This document shows, piece by piece, positions 1 to 8,105 of a stretch of 23,208 nt of DNA (positions are counted from its first letter, which is position 1; every line of letters starts with the position of its first letter). Made by a program: the position numbers and the translations under genes. The DNA is taken from contig JBMNGW010000014.1 in NCBI GenBank assembly GCA_050950025.1, forward strand, positions 1-23,208, read 5' to 3'. This stretch comes from JBMNGW01 sp050950025. GTDB lineage: Bacteria; Spirochaetota; Spirochaetia; Sphaerochaetales; Sphaerochaetaceae. The notes beneath the pieces are model-generated. The model searched no databases. It saw nothing but the letters and a program-made list of their open reading frames with translations, and was not told the origin of the DNA.

Positions 1-1
1 T

Positions 2-544
2 TCCTATATTGAGCAAAAAGAGGCTATTGCCAAAGCAGCAGCCTCCTTAATTGGTGATTCGCAACGTATCATGATCACCAACGGCACCACCAGTGCTTTG
101 ATTGCCCGCTATTTATTAGGCAGACGTGCTATCCAGATTGTTTCTAATTCCACCCTTTTAATTCCGTATGCCCGCGTTAATCCCAACATCTCTTTAACTA
201 TTGTAGGCGGCGAGTTTCGCCCTTCGGCAGAGGCCTTTGTCGGCCCAATTGCCAACCGCCATATTGGTGAGTATCATGTTGAATATACCTTTACTGGAAC
301 TGACGGAGTGACAGCCGAATATGGCTTAACCACTCATTTGAGCGAAAATGCCGAAATTGTGCGCCAGATGTGCAACCAAGCTAAAAAGAGGGTGTTGGTT
401 GCCGACTCTTCAAAATTTGGAAAACAGGGCTTTGTGAAAATATGCCCCTTAACAGATATAGATATCATTATAACAGATCAGGGACTTGAGCCTGAGTCGA
501 TGCAAATTATGACCGACATGGGTTTGAAAGTCATTGTAGTGTAA
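2..544 (+). CDS. DeoR-family transcriptional regulator, C-terminal part (5' end outside window)
   Basis: The reading frame is open from base 2, so the gene is cut by the window edge; 180 residues and the stop are present. What remains is the DeoR C-terminal sensor domain. The phosphosugar-binding loop appears as TNGTTS, with a following Ile-Ala-Arg-Tyr stretch, and the typical late motif ADSSKFGKQGF is followed by DIDIIITD. The N-terminal winged helix-turn-helix is not visible. DeoR-family proteins usually repress adjacent sugar operons and are released by a phosphorylated sugar intermediate. Only 12 bases separate its stop from the E2 gene, so it is very likely the first or an early gene of the operon it controls. 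An internal ATG at 71 is unlikely to be a real start because the domain continues upstream of it. Family assignment is firm; the effector is unknown. Confidence 0.88.
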   Translation, partial: SYIEQKEAIAKAAASLIGDSQRIMITNGTTSALIARYLLGRRAIQIVSNSTLLIPYARVNPNISLTIVGGEFRPSAEAFVGPIANRHIGEYHVEYTFTGTDGVTAEYGLTTHLSENAEIVRQMCNQAKKRVLVADSSKFGKQGFVKICPLTDIDIIITDQGLEPESMQIMTDMGLKVIVV

Positions 545-556
545 GAAGGAGAGATT

Positions 557-1813
557 ATGGCAACTGAAGTCGTCATGCCAAAACAGGGCAACACAGTCGA
601 ATCATGCATTATTTTGGAGTGGAAAGTTGCAGAAGGTGATACGGTTGAGGTAGGCACAATCGTCTGCGAAGCCGAAACCGACAAATCGACCATTGAGGTT
701 GAATCAACAGCCCAAGGAACCGTCTTAAAACTGCTTTACGAAGTGGGCTCCGATGTGCCGGTGATGCAACCCATTCTTATCGTGGGAGAAAAGGGCGAGA
801 AGGTTGAGCTTCCGGCCCAAAAGACGGATCAGATAACAAAGAGTACTCCTGTAGCCCCAGAGCCGGCAAAAACAGCTACTACTGCTGCCCCAACTTTCAA
901 TAGTTCTCCCCGATCGCGCCAAGTTGCCCTTGAGTTGGGAGTTAATTTAGCAGATGTAAGTCCCACCGGTCCTCAAGGGAGAATCATTGAAAAAGATGTT
1001 CGCAGTGCAGCTCCTTTGACACCCGTTGCCCAAGAGCTGATGAGTAAAGGGGATGTTTCCGCTCCATCTATCGGTTCGGGAATTGGTCAACGAGTGCTGG
1101 GCTCTGATTTACTTCCCCTCCAAGCAAAAGAGGCCATTAGCCGCACAGAACTGAAAGGAATTCGCAAAATTACAGCCGAGCGGATGCACCAATCGCTGGC
1201 TCAAACGGCGCAGTTTACGATGACCTCATATGCAGAGGCCACTGGGTTACTCGCTTTGCGCCAAAAATTCAAACAATCGGATGAGCGTCTTGGTTTGCAA
1301 AAAATCACCATCAATGACATTATACTGTTCGTTGTTTCAAGAACACTGGAAGCATTCCCGTTTATGAACGGCCATTTTGTCGGTGATGCGGTTGAAGAGT
1401 ATGCCGATGTCCATTTAGGATGTGCTGTTGATACCCCCAGAGGATTGTTAGTGCCGGTCATTCGGCATGCCAACCAGCGTTCTTTGAAAGGCATCAGCGA
1501 TGAGTTTAAGCGCTTGGCGGCCAAAGCTCAACCCGATGATTTAACAGGTTCGACCTTTACGGTGACCAACTTGGGAGCTTTGGGCATTGAGGCCTTTACG
1601 CCGGTGGTGAATATCCCCGAAATTGCTATTTTGGGAGTTGGCTCCATCGCTTTAAGAGCGACAGAAGATGATCAAGAGGAGTTTGTCTTCTCCCCCCACA
1701 TCGCTTTGTCGCTGACAGTGGATCATCAGGCAGTGGACGGAGCTCCTGCAGCTCGGTTCTTGCAAGCTTTGTGTGTAAATATAGCCAACGTAGAGATGGT
1801 TTTGGCCCTATAG
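557..1813 (+). CDS. Dihydrolipoamide acyltransferase (E2) of a 2-oxoacid/acetoin dehydrogenase-type complex
   Basis: This 418-residue protein has the E2 layout. An N-terminal lipoyl domain (about 1-78) carries the lipoylated lysine K43 in ETDKSTIEVES. An Ala/Pro/Thr-rich linker follows, then a peripheral-subunit-binding domain at about 117-149 (SPRSRQVALELG...TGPQGRIIEKDV). The catalytic acyltransferase domain runs from about 190 to the end, with the active-site motif DHQAVDG (H390, D394). A second, weaker binding-domain-like segment lies at about 154-185. The protein takes an acyl group from the E1-bound TPP intermediate and passes it to CoA. The start is supported by AAGGAG five bases upstream. 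It lies between the regulator and the E3 gene, with E1 following, so all three catalytic subunits are encoded together. The acyl substrate is not determined; pyruvate, acetoin and branched-chain oxoacid complexes share this architecture. Confidence 0.93.
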   Translation: MATEVVMPKQGNTVESCIILEWKVAEGDTVEVGTIVCEAETDKSTIEVESTAQGTVLKLLYEVGSDVPVMQPILIVGEKGEKVELPAQKTDQITKSTPVAPEPAKTATTAAPTFNSSPRSRQVALELGVNLADVSPTGPQGRIIEKDVRSAAPLTPVAQELMSKGDVSAPSIGSGIGQRVLGSDLLPLQAKEAISRTELKGIRKITAERMHQSLAQTAQFTMTSYAEATGLLALRQKFKQSDERLGLQKITINDIILFVVSRTLEAFPFMNGHFVGDAVEEYADVHLGCAVDTPRGLLVPVIRHANQRSLKGISDEFKRLAAKAQPDDLTGSTFTVTNLGALGIEAFTPVVNIPEIAILGVGSIALRATEDDQEEFVFSPHIALSLTVDHQAVDGAPAARFLQALCVNIANVEMVLAL

Positions 1814-1823
1814 GAGGAGTGAG

Positions 1824-3179
1824 GTGGAAACATTTGATGTAATTGTGATTGGTTCGGGCCCTGGCGGATATATTGCTGCCCAGAAGGCGGGGGAGCTGGG
1901 CAAGAAGGTTCTTTTGGTAGAAAAAGGGGAGCTGGGAGGAGTGTGCACCAATGTGGGCTGCATTCCCACCAAAAGTCTGCTCAATTCTGCCAAGCTCTAT
2001 AAAGGGGCACTCGATTCTGAAAAATTCGGAGTAAAAGCAACCAACGTCGAATACGATTTAGCCGCTGCCATGGCCCATAAAAACGATACAATTGAGACCT
2101 TGAAAAAAGGGATCGCCTTTTTAATGAAAAACGCTAAAGTTGAAGTCGTCCAAGGGGCAGCCCATTTTATAGATGAGACGCAAATCGAAGTTGAAGGGAA
2201 GCGGTATGGGGCCAAGAATTTCATTATTGCCACAGGCTCTTCCCCGCAACAGGTTCCCATTAGTGGCTCTGATTTGCCTCATGTGTTAACAAGTAACGAA
2301 ATTCTTGCCATCGATAAACTCCCTTCTTCATTGGCAATCGTCGGCGGAGGAGTTATCGGTATTGAATTTGCCTCCTATTTCTCGGCTGTCGGAGTAAAAG
2401 TCACCGTCTTTGAAATGATGGATGAAGTTTTACCGATGATGGATCCCGAATTTGCTAAGCTCATCAGACGCGAAATGAGAGGCGTCGATTTCTTTGTCTC
2501 AGCCAAAGTCACTTCCATAACAGCCGACTCAGTGGTGTTCACCGATGCCAAAGGCAATGAAAAAACAGTTGCCGCTGAGATGGTGTTAATGAGTGTGGGA
2601 CGAAAGCCCAACACAGAAGGGCTGGAGGCTTTAAAGCTGCAAATGGACCGGTCTGCCGTTGCTGTTGATGAGAATCTGAGAACCAGCATTCCCCATATTT
2701 ATGCCATTGGAGATGTTAACGGTAAATCGCTTTTAGCTCACAGTGCCTCACGAATGGCTGAAGTGGTCATTGCCAACTTATATACAGACAAAAGCCAAAA
2801 GATGCGCTACCACGCAATTCCGTGGGCTTTATATAGCAGCCCCGAAGCAGCCGGATGTGGATTGACTGAACTACAGGCAGCCAAAGAGGGGAGGCCCGTC
2901 ATAAGTGCCACAGCTCAAATGCGCCCCAACGGACGATTTTTGGCCGAACAAGGCAAACGGGCCAGCGGACTGTGTAAAGTTGTAGCCGACGCTAAAACAC
3001 GAGCTATTTTGGGCGTTCATCTCCTTGGTCCTTACAGCAGTGAAATTATTTATGGAGCAGCCGCCATGATAGAGGCTGAATTACGCATTGAGGATGTGAA
3101 AGAGATTGTCTTCCCCCATCCAAGCATTGCAGAAATTATTAAAGATACTCTGTTCGCCCTTGAACAGACCCAGTCCTAA
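1824..3179 (+). CDS. lpdA: Dihydrolipoamide dehydrogenase (E3)
   Basis: The protein has 451 residues, slightly shorter than many E3 enzymes, and lacks an N-terminal lipoyl domain. The FAD-binding motif GSGPGGYIAA lies at the N-terminus and is followed by the redox-active disulfide motif GGVCTNVGCIPTK (C41, C46). A second Rossmann motif GGGVIGIEFAS binds NAD, IYAIGDVNG is the second FAD motif, and the C-terminal dimerisation domain carries the catalytic His-Glu pair in HPSIAEI (H432, E437). The enzyme reoxidises the E2 dihydrolipoyl groups and makes NADH. The start is GTG, preceded by GGAGGAGTGAG overlapping the E2 stop region; the FAD motif begins so close to it that no other start is reasonable. 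Position between E2 and E1 indicates that it serves this complex. Confidence 0.95.
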   Translation: METFDVIVIGSGPGGYIAAQKAGELGKKVLLVEKGELGGVCTNVGCIPTKSLLNSAKLYKGALDSEKFGVKATNVEYDLAAAMAHKNDTIETLKKGIAFLMKNAKVEVVQGAAHFIDETQIEVEGKRYGAKNFIIATGSSPQQVPISGSDLPHVLTSNEILAIDKLPSSLAIVGGGVIGIEFASYFSAVGVKVTVFEMMDEVLPMMDPEFAKLIRREMRGVDFFVSAKVTSITADSVVFTDAKGNEKTVAAEMVLMSVGRKPNTEGLEALKLQMDRSAVAVDENLRTSIPHIYAIGDVNGKSLLAHSASRMAEVVIANLYTDKSQKMRYHAIPWALYSSPEAAGCGLTELQAAKEGRPVISATAQMRPNGRFLAEQGKRASGLCKVVADAKTRAILGVHLLGPYSSEIIYGAAAMIEAELRIEDVKEIVFPHPSIAEIIKDTLFALEQTQS

Positions 3180-3193
3180 AAGGAGCACGTATT

Positions 3194-5647
3194 ATGGCTA
3201 GACAGTTACCTTTTGATCCTAAAACGTTGAGGAAAAAAGAGAGCCTGAAGCTCAACGCAATTCCCATAAACCAATATGCAGGCGATTTTGCCAAAGAGCT
3301 TAAGCTGTATGGCAAAGAGCGGTTGATTAAAGTGCTTTACGACATGTTGTTGATTCGCGAGTTTGAAACCATGTTGGACTTAATCAAGCGGGAAGGCTCG
3401 TATCAAGGGATTTCGTACAACCATATGGGACCTGCTCACCTTTCCATCGGTCAAGAATCGGCGGCAGTAGGGCAGGCTATGGTTTTAGAGCCCGAAGATT
3501 ATATTTTTGGCAGCCACCGCAGCCACGGTGAAATTTTAGCTAAATGTCTTTCGGCAATTGCCAAAATGGAAGACAAAGAACTGCAAAAAGTGATGGAAAA
3601 CTTTATGGATGGGGCCACGTATGCTGTGGTAAAAGAACACTTTGGCGGCTCTTCAGTAAAAGAGACAGCCGAAAACTTTATCATCTATGGCACATTAGCT
3701 GAAATTTATGCCAAAGCGACTGGTTTTTCCAAAGGCCTAGGCGGCTCGATGCACACCTTCTTTGCCCCCTTTGGCTCCATGCCCAATAATGCCATTGTTG
3801 GCGGATCGGGAACTATCGCTTTTGGTTCGGCACTTTATAAAAAAATAAACCGCAAAAAAGGGATAGTCATTGCCAATATAGGTGATGGTTCTCTTGCCCG
3901 CGGTCCGGTTTGGGAAGCGATGAACATGGCTGCTATGGAGCAGTACCACTCGTTGTGGAAAGAGTTGGAAGGCGCTCCCCCGTATATGGTTAATGTCTTT
4001 AACAACCTCTATGGGATGGGAGGCCAACCCATAGGCGAAACAGGCGGCCAGCAAATAGCAGCCCGTATCGGTAGTGGAGTAAACCCCTCTTCAATGCATG
4101 CCGAGCGGGTGGATGGTTTTAATCCATTGGCAGTTGCCGAAGCGACTGCCCGTAAAAAGGAACTTCTGTTACAAGGTAAAGGGCCGGTCCTTCTCGATAC
4201 TCTGACGTATCGCTTTAGCGGTCATAGCCCCTCTGATGCGATGACGTATCGCAGCAAAGAGGAGCTGGACGCATTCCGAGAACAAGATCCCATTGTTGCT
4301 TATGCCGATTATATTATCAAAAATGAGTTAATCAGCGAACAAGAGGTGGAGCAGATGCGCACCCTCATGGCTCAAAAAATGAAACAGGCACTTGAGCTGA
4401 CCGTTGATGCCACCATCAGTCCCATGGTTGACGGCGCTTTTATTGAAAAAGTCATGTTCAGCAACGGGAGTGTTGAAAAGCTTGATCAGCGGGAAGTGGA
4501 ACTGAGCCAAAAGCTGGAAGAAAATCCCAGAGTGCAGCAAATTGCCCGCCGCGAGCGCTACGCCTTTGATGCAGAGGGCAAAGAGTATCCTGTAGCCCGC
4601 CAGTATCAGTATCGGGATGCCGTCTTTGAAGCTATGGCTCATCGCTTTACCATCGACCCGACGTTAGTTGCCTACGGAGAGGACCATCGTGATTGGGGCG
4701 GAGCGTTTGCTTGTTACAGAGGGTTAACAGAGTTGTTGCCCTACCACCGGTTTTTTAACTCCCCAATTAGCGAATCAGCTATTGTCGGCAGCGGAGTGGG
4801 ATATGCTTTATCCGGAGGAAGAGCCGTAGTTGAGCTGATGTATTGCGACTTTCTCGGTTGTGCCGGTGATGAAGTGTTTAACCAAATGCCTAAATGGCAA
4901 GCAATGAGTGCCGGAGCGTTGAAAATGCCTCTTGTGCTCCGCGTTTCGGTTGGCAATAAGTATGGTGCTCAACACTCGCAAGAATGGACGAGCATGGTTG
5001 CCAGTGTTCCCGGATTAAAAGCGATGTACCCCGCCACGCCGTATGATGTGAAAGGGATGCTCAATTATGCTTTGCGGGGAACCGATCCGGTAGTCTTTTT
5101 TGAAAGCCAAAAACTGTATGGAATCGGAGAGCAATTTGAAAAAGAGGGAGTGCCCCAAGGGTACTACGAAATTCCCGAAGGGGAGCCGGCGATTCGCAAA
5201 GAGGGCAAAGATATTACTCTCATCTCTTTAGGCCCCACGTTGTATACCAACATGAAAGCGGCCAAAGAGCTAGAAAAGTACGGCCTTGATGCCGAAGTCA
5301 TTGATTTACGCTGGATAAACCCGCTGAAATACGATGTGCTTGTTGAATCGGTCAAAAAAACGGGCCGAGTGGTATTGGTTACCGACAGCACGGAGCGAGG
5401 AAGTTATCTGCAAACAGTGGCAGCTAATATTAGCCGGCTGGCTTTTGGATATCTTGATGCCCCAGCGGTGGTAGTAGGTTCAAAAAACTGGATAACCCCA
5501 CCGGCAGAGATGGAAGATTATTACTTCCCGCAAGTTGACTCAATCATCGATGCAATCGATCAACAGATTCTCCCGTTAGCCGATTATCAGGGCAAAAAGG
5601 AGAGCAGTAACCAAGAGTTCAATAGGACCAGTGCCAAAGGAGTCTGA
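3194..5647 (+). CDS. Fused E1 alpha-beta TPP-dependent dehydrogenase
   Basis: This 817-residue protein joins the two chains of a heterotetrameric E1. The alpha half (about 40-400) has HRSHGE (108-112), GLGGSMH (181-187), the TPP/Mg motif GDGS (230-233) ending in NN (270-271), and SGHSPSD (342-348). The beta half (about 470-817) has the GED motif with E497, SPISESAIVGSGVGYA (about 523-537), QHSQEW (593-598), and PATPYDVKGML. A linker of about 60 residues joins them. Between HRSHGE and GGSMH there are about 45 more residues than is usual in E1 alpha. The family decarboxylates a 2-oxoacid, or cleaves acetoin, and acylates the E2 lipoyl group. Start: AAAGGAG upstream of ATG. The stop overlaps the next start as TGATG, implying translational coupling. 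The actual substrate is unknown. Confidence 0.92.
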   Translation: MARQLPFDPKTLRKKESLKLNAIPINQYAGDFAKELKLYGKERLIKVLYDMLLIREFETMLDLIKREGSYQGISYNHMGPAHLSIGQESAAVGQAMVLEPEDYIFGSHRSHGEILAKCLSAIAKMEDKELQKVMENFMDGATYAVVKEHFGGSSVKETAENFIIYGTLAEIYAKATGFSKGLGGSMHTFFAPFGSMPNNAIVGGSGTIAFGSALYKKINRKKGIVIANIGDGSLARGPVWEAMNMAAMEQYHSLWKELEGAPPYMVNVFNNLYGMGGQPIGETGGQQIAARIGSGVNPSSMHAERVDGFNPLAVAEATARKKELLLQGKGPVLLDTLTYRFSGHSPSDAMTYRSKEELDAFREQDPIVAYADYIIKNELISEQEVEQMRTLMAQKMKQALELTVDATISPMVDGAFIEKVMFSNGSVEKLDQREVELSQKLEENPRVQQIARRERYAFDAEGKEYPVARQYQYRDAVFEAMAHRFTIDPTLVAYGEDHRDWGGAFACYRGLTELLPYHRFFNSPISESAIVGSGVGYALSGGRAVVELMYCDFLGCAGDEVFNQMPKWQAMSAGALKMPLVLRVSVGNKYGAQHSQEWTSMVASVPGLKAMYPATPYDVKGMLNYALRGTDPVVFFESQKLYGIGEQFEKEGVPQGYYEIPEGEPAIRKEGKDITLISLGPTLYTNMKAAKELEKYGLDAEVIDLRWINPLKYDVLVESVKKTGRVVLVTDSTERGSYLQTVAANISRLAFGYLDAPAVVVGSKNWITPPAEMEDYYFPQVDSIIDAIDQQILPLADYQGKKESSNQEFNRTSAKGV

Positions 5648-6978
5648 TGAAACAATCTAGTGGTATGTTTGTACAACAGTTGAACGATGCTCGTCCTTCT
5701 GTTCGCATGCAGGCAATTGAAGCTGTAGGCAAGCTCATCCAAAGTAAGCAATTGCAAAGAGATGTGCTTAAAGAGGTGAATAACCATGTACACACAACCT
5801 ATAGCTTCAGCCCCTACCAACCTGCAGCTGCCGCCTTTGAGGCTTGGAAAGCGGGGTTGGGGATTGTGGGCGCTGTCGATCATGACAGTATGGGCGGTGC
5901 TTTGGAAATGCTGGAAGCCTCCCAAGCCTTTGGGCTGGGAGCAACAGTCGGCTTTGAAGTGCGCACTTCACTGTTGGATTCTCCTTTTGCCAATCGGAAG
6001 ATTAACAACCCCGATTCAGAGGGGATTATCTATATGTGCGTTCACGGAGTACCGCGTAATGCTATTGCCAAAACACAAGACTTTTTAGCTCCTATCCGCT
6101 TAGAACGGAGTAAACGCAATAAAAAGCAGACTGAACAGCTTAATACCCTGCTAGCCAAAACAAGCTTAGATCCCCTTGATTATGATACTGATGTCGTGCC
6201 CCTTTCACTATATAACGAGGGGGGAACCGTAACTGAGCGACATATTCTTAGCGCTTTGGTCAAAAAGATTCTTAAGCGCACAGGCAAAGGGGAGCCGTTT
6301 GTCCGTTTGTTGCAAACAGAATTAGAGGTTTCTCTGACACCTCAGATACAAGCTTTGCTCCTTGATCCGACAAACATCCATTATGAGTATGATGCTCTTG
6401 GAGTTCTAAAAAGTGAGCTTCTTAACCGTTTTTTCATTCAACCAAACCCCAAAGAGAGCATCCCCACTACTACAGTCTTAGCGTATGCCGATTCAATCGG
6501 AGCTATCAGTGCCTACGCCTATTTGGGGGATATTACTTTTAGCGTGACAGCCGACAAGCGAGCTGAGCATTTTGAAGACTCTTTTTTGGATGAATTAATT
6601 CCCTATTTGGCCCAAATAGGCTTTAAAGCTGTTACCTACATGCCCCCTCGTAATACCAAAGAACAAATGGCTCGGGTGCAGCAGTTGTGTAGGCAACACA
6701 CCTTGATGCAAATCAGCGGAGTCGATATTAACAGCTCCCGTCAAACATTTAACTGTCCCGAATTACTTGATCCTCAAGCTAGGCACCTCATTGATGCTGC
6801 TTGGGCTTTAGTAGCTCATGAAAAATTGGTTGATTATAATGCTGATTGGGGTCTTTTTTCTGCCAATAATCCCCTTGCTTTTGATAAACGGATTGCCACC
6901 TATGCCGCTTTGGGCCAAAAGATGGACTGTTTCCATCCCGAATCAATTATTGATTTGGCAACTAAGGAGCTACGATGA
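5647..6978 (+). CDS. PHP-domain metal-dependent hydrolase-like protein of unknown substrate
   Basis: This 443-residue protein carries PHP-superfamily metal ligands near the N-terminus: HVH (H47, H49), VDHDSM (D78, H79), GFEVRT (E104) and CVHG (H133). A later His (H199, in VTERH) and D360 in GVDINS could complete the site; the usual last motif is a D-x-H, and here the His position holds Asn (D360-I-N362). PHP proteins hydrolyse phosphoesters in a trinuclear metal site (histidinol phosphatase, polymerase exonuclease, AMP phosphatase). The central 140-350 region is not one I recognise. It starts within the E1 stop (TGATG) and ends in a 4-base ATGA overlap with the SDR gene, so it is translationally coupled on both sides and presumably part of the same pathway, perhaps as a sugar-phosphate phosphatase. 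That role is inference. Confidence 0.75.
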   Translation: MKQSSGMFVQQLNDARPSVRMQAIEAVGKLIQSKQLQRDVLKEVNNHVHTTYSFSPYQPAAAAFEAWKAGLGIVGAVDHDSMGGALEMLEASQAFGLGATVGFEVRTSLLDSPFANRKINNPDSEGIIYMCVHGVPRNAIAKTQDFLAPIRLERSKRNKKQTEQLNTLLAKTSLDPLDYDTDVVPLSLYNEGGTVTERHILSALVKKILKRTGKGEPFVRLLQTELEVSLTPQIQALLLDPTNIHYEYDALGVLKSELLNRFFIQPNPKESIPTTTVLAYADSIGAISAYAYLGDITFSVTADKRAEHFEDSFLDELIPYLAQIGFKAVTYMPPRNTKEQMARVQQLCRQHTLMQISGVDINSSRQTFNCPELLDPQARHLIDAAWALVAHEKLVDYNADWGLFSANNPLAFDKRIATYAALGQKMDCFHPESIIDLATKELR

Positions 6979-8096
6979 AAACAGAGCTCATAGCGGCAAT
7001 CAGAGGAATGAGTAGTGATGGCAATACGGCTTTGGTTGCCTCTTTTTTGCCAGAACAGAGGGGGGAATTGGTACTTCCTTTGAGCAACGATATCCCTCTT
7101 TTAAAGGAGCACTTCGATCAGTTTTGTCGCTCTACTAATCGGTATCCCAACTCTGTAAGTGGAGAAAACCATAGCTGGGCAGTGGGGCTGGGTGTCGATT
7201 ACAAGGAGGCCCAAAGAGCCAAAGGGGTCTCTAAAAAACCTTTTGTCCCCGTTGATTGGTCGCGCCAAGTGGTGTTAAAAGGAAAAATTGCCGTTATCAC
7301 GGGAGCTGCCCAAGGCTTTGGCAAGGGGATAGCTCAAGGTTTAGCAGCTGAAGGGATGTTTGTGCACATCGCCGATGTTAATGAGAAAGGGGCTTTAGCG
7401 GTAGCCCAAAAACTCAATGAACAATATGGCAGGCAAGTAGCTTTTGCCTCCTATGTTGATGTCACTGATGAATCATCGGTTGAGCAGCTGCTAGAACACG
7501 TAGTGTTGACAACCGGCGGCTTTGATCTATTTGTCAGTAATGCTGGGGTTTTGAAAGCAGGTAGTGTTAAAACGATGAGCTTAAAAGACTTTTCATTTGT
7601 CACAGATGTCGATTACACCGGGTTTTTCATTTGCACTAAATTTGCTTCACGAGTATTGGCAGCCCAACATGCTGGCTCCTTGGGAAACCATTTTAGCGAC
7701 ATTGTGACTATCAGCAGCAAAAGCGGTTTGCAAGGCTCCAATAAAAACGGTGCCTATGCGGGGGCAAAGTTCGGCACTATTGGGTTGACGCAGAGTTTTG
7801 CTCTGGAATTGGCAGCTGAAAAAATTAAAGTAAATGCTATATGCCCGGGTAACTATTTTGATGGGCCGCTTTGGAGCGACCCACAAAACGGTTTATTTGT
7901 CCAATATTTAAAGGCCAATAAAGTGCCGGGGGCTAAAACAATTGAGGATGTACGAACTTTTTATGAAGCACAGGCTCCACTTGGTAGAGGGTGCACTCCG
8001 CCTGATGTGGTGCGAGCCATTTGCTATGTAGTAGAACAACGATATGAGACAGGACAAGCTCTTCCCGTAACAGGGGGGCAGGTCATGCTCAGCTAG
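6975..8096 (+). CDS. Short-chain dehydrogenase/reductase with ~100-residue N-terminal extension
   Basis: Residues from about 100 form a classical SDR: cofactor motif TGAAQGFG (109-116), NAG (189-191), catalytic Ser within ISSKSG (S247/S248), and Y261-x3-K265 in YAGAK. The C-terminal part (ICPGNYFDGPLW) resembles sorbitol-6-phosphate dehydrogenase-type SDRs. ADV after beta-2 places an Asp (D134) where NAD-preferring SDRs bind the ribose, so NAD is likely. At 373 residues it is about 110 longer than a normal SDR; the extra N-terminal segment (1-100) has no obvious catalytic motif and is not the class II aldolase domain found in bifunctional rhamnulose-1-phosphate aldolase/dehydrogenases. The start overlaps the PHP stop as ATGA, with AAGGAG seven bases upstream. 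It probably oxidises or reduces a sugar alcohol or its phosphate in the operon pathway. Confidence 0.88.
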   Translation: MKTELIAAIRGMSSDGNTALVASFLPEQRGELVLPLSNDIPLLKEHFDQFCRSTNRYPNSVSGENHSWAVGLGVDYKEAQRAKGVSKKPFVPVDWSRQVVLKGKIAVITGAAQGFGKGIAQGLAAEGMFVHIADVNEKGALAVAQKLNEQYGRQVAFASYVDVTDESSVEQLLEHVVLTTGGFDLFVSNAGVLKAGSVKTMSLKDFSFVTDVDYTGFFICTKFASRVLAAQHAGSLGNHFSDIVTISSKSGLQGSNKNGAYAGAKFGTIGLTQSFALELAAEKIKVNAICPGNYFDGPLWSDPQNGLFVQYLKANKVPGAKTIEDVRTFYEAQAPLGRGCTPPDVVRAICYVVEQRYETGQALPVTGGQVMLS

Positions 8097-8105
8097 GAGG
8101 TTGAT

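Noticed and set aside
5786..6088. Open frame of 100 codons on the + strand within the PHP gene
   Set aside because: It is a frame-shifted shadow, Trp-rich with implausible composition; the PHP frame carries all the metal motifs.
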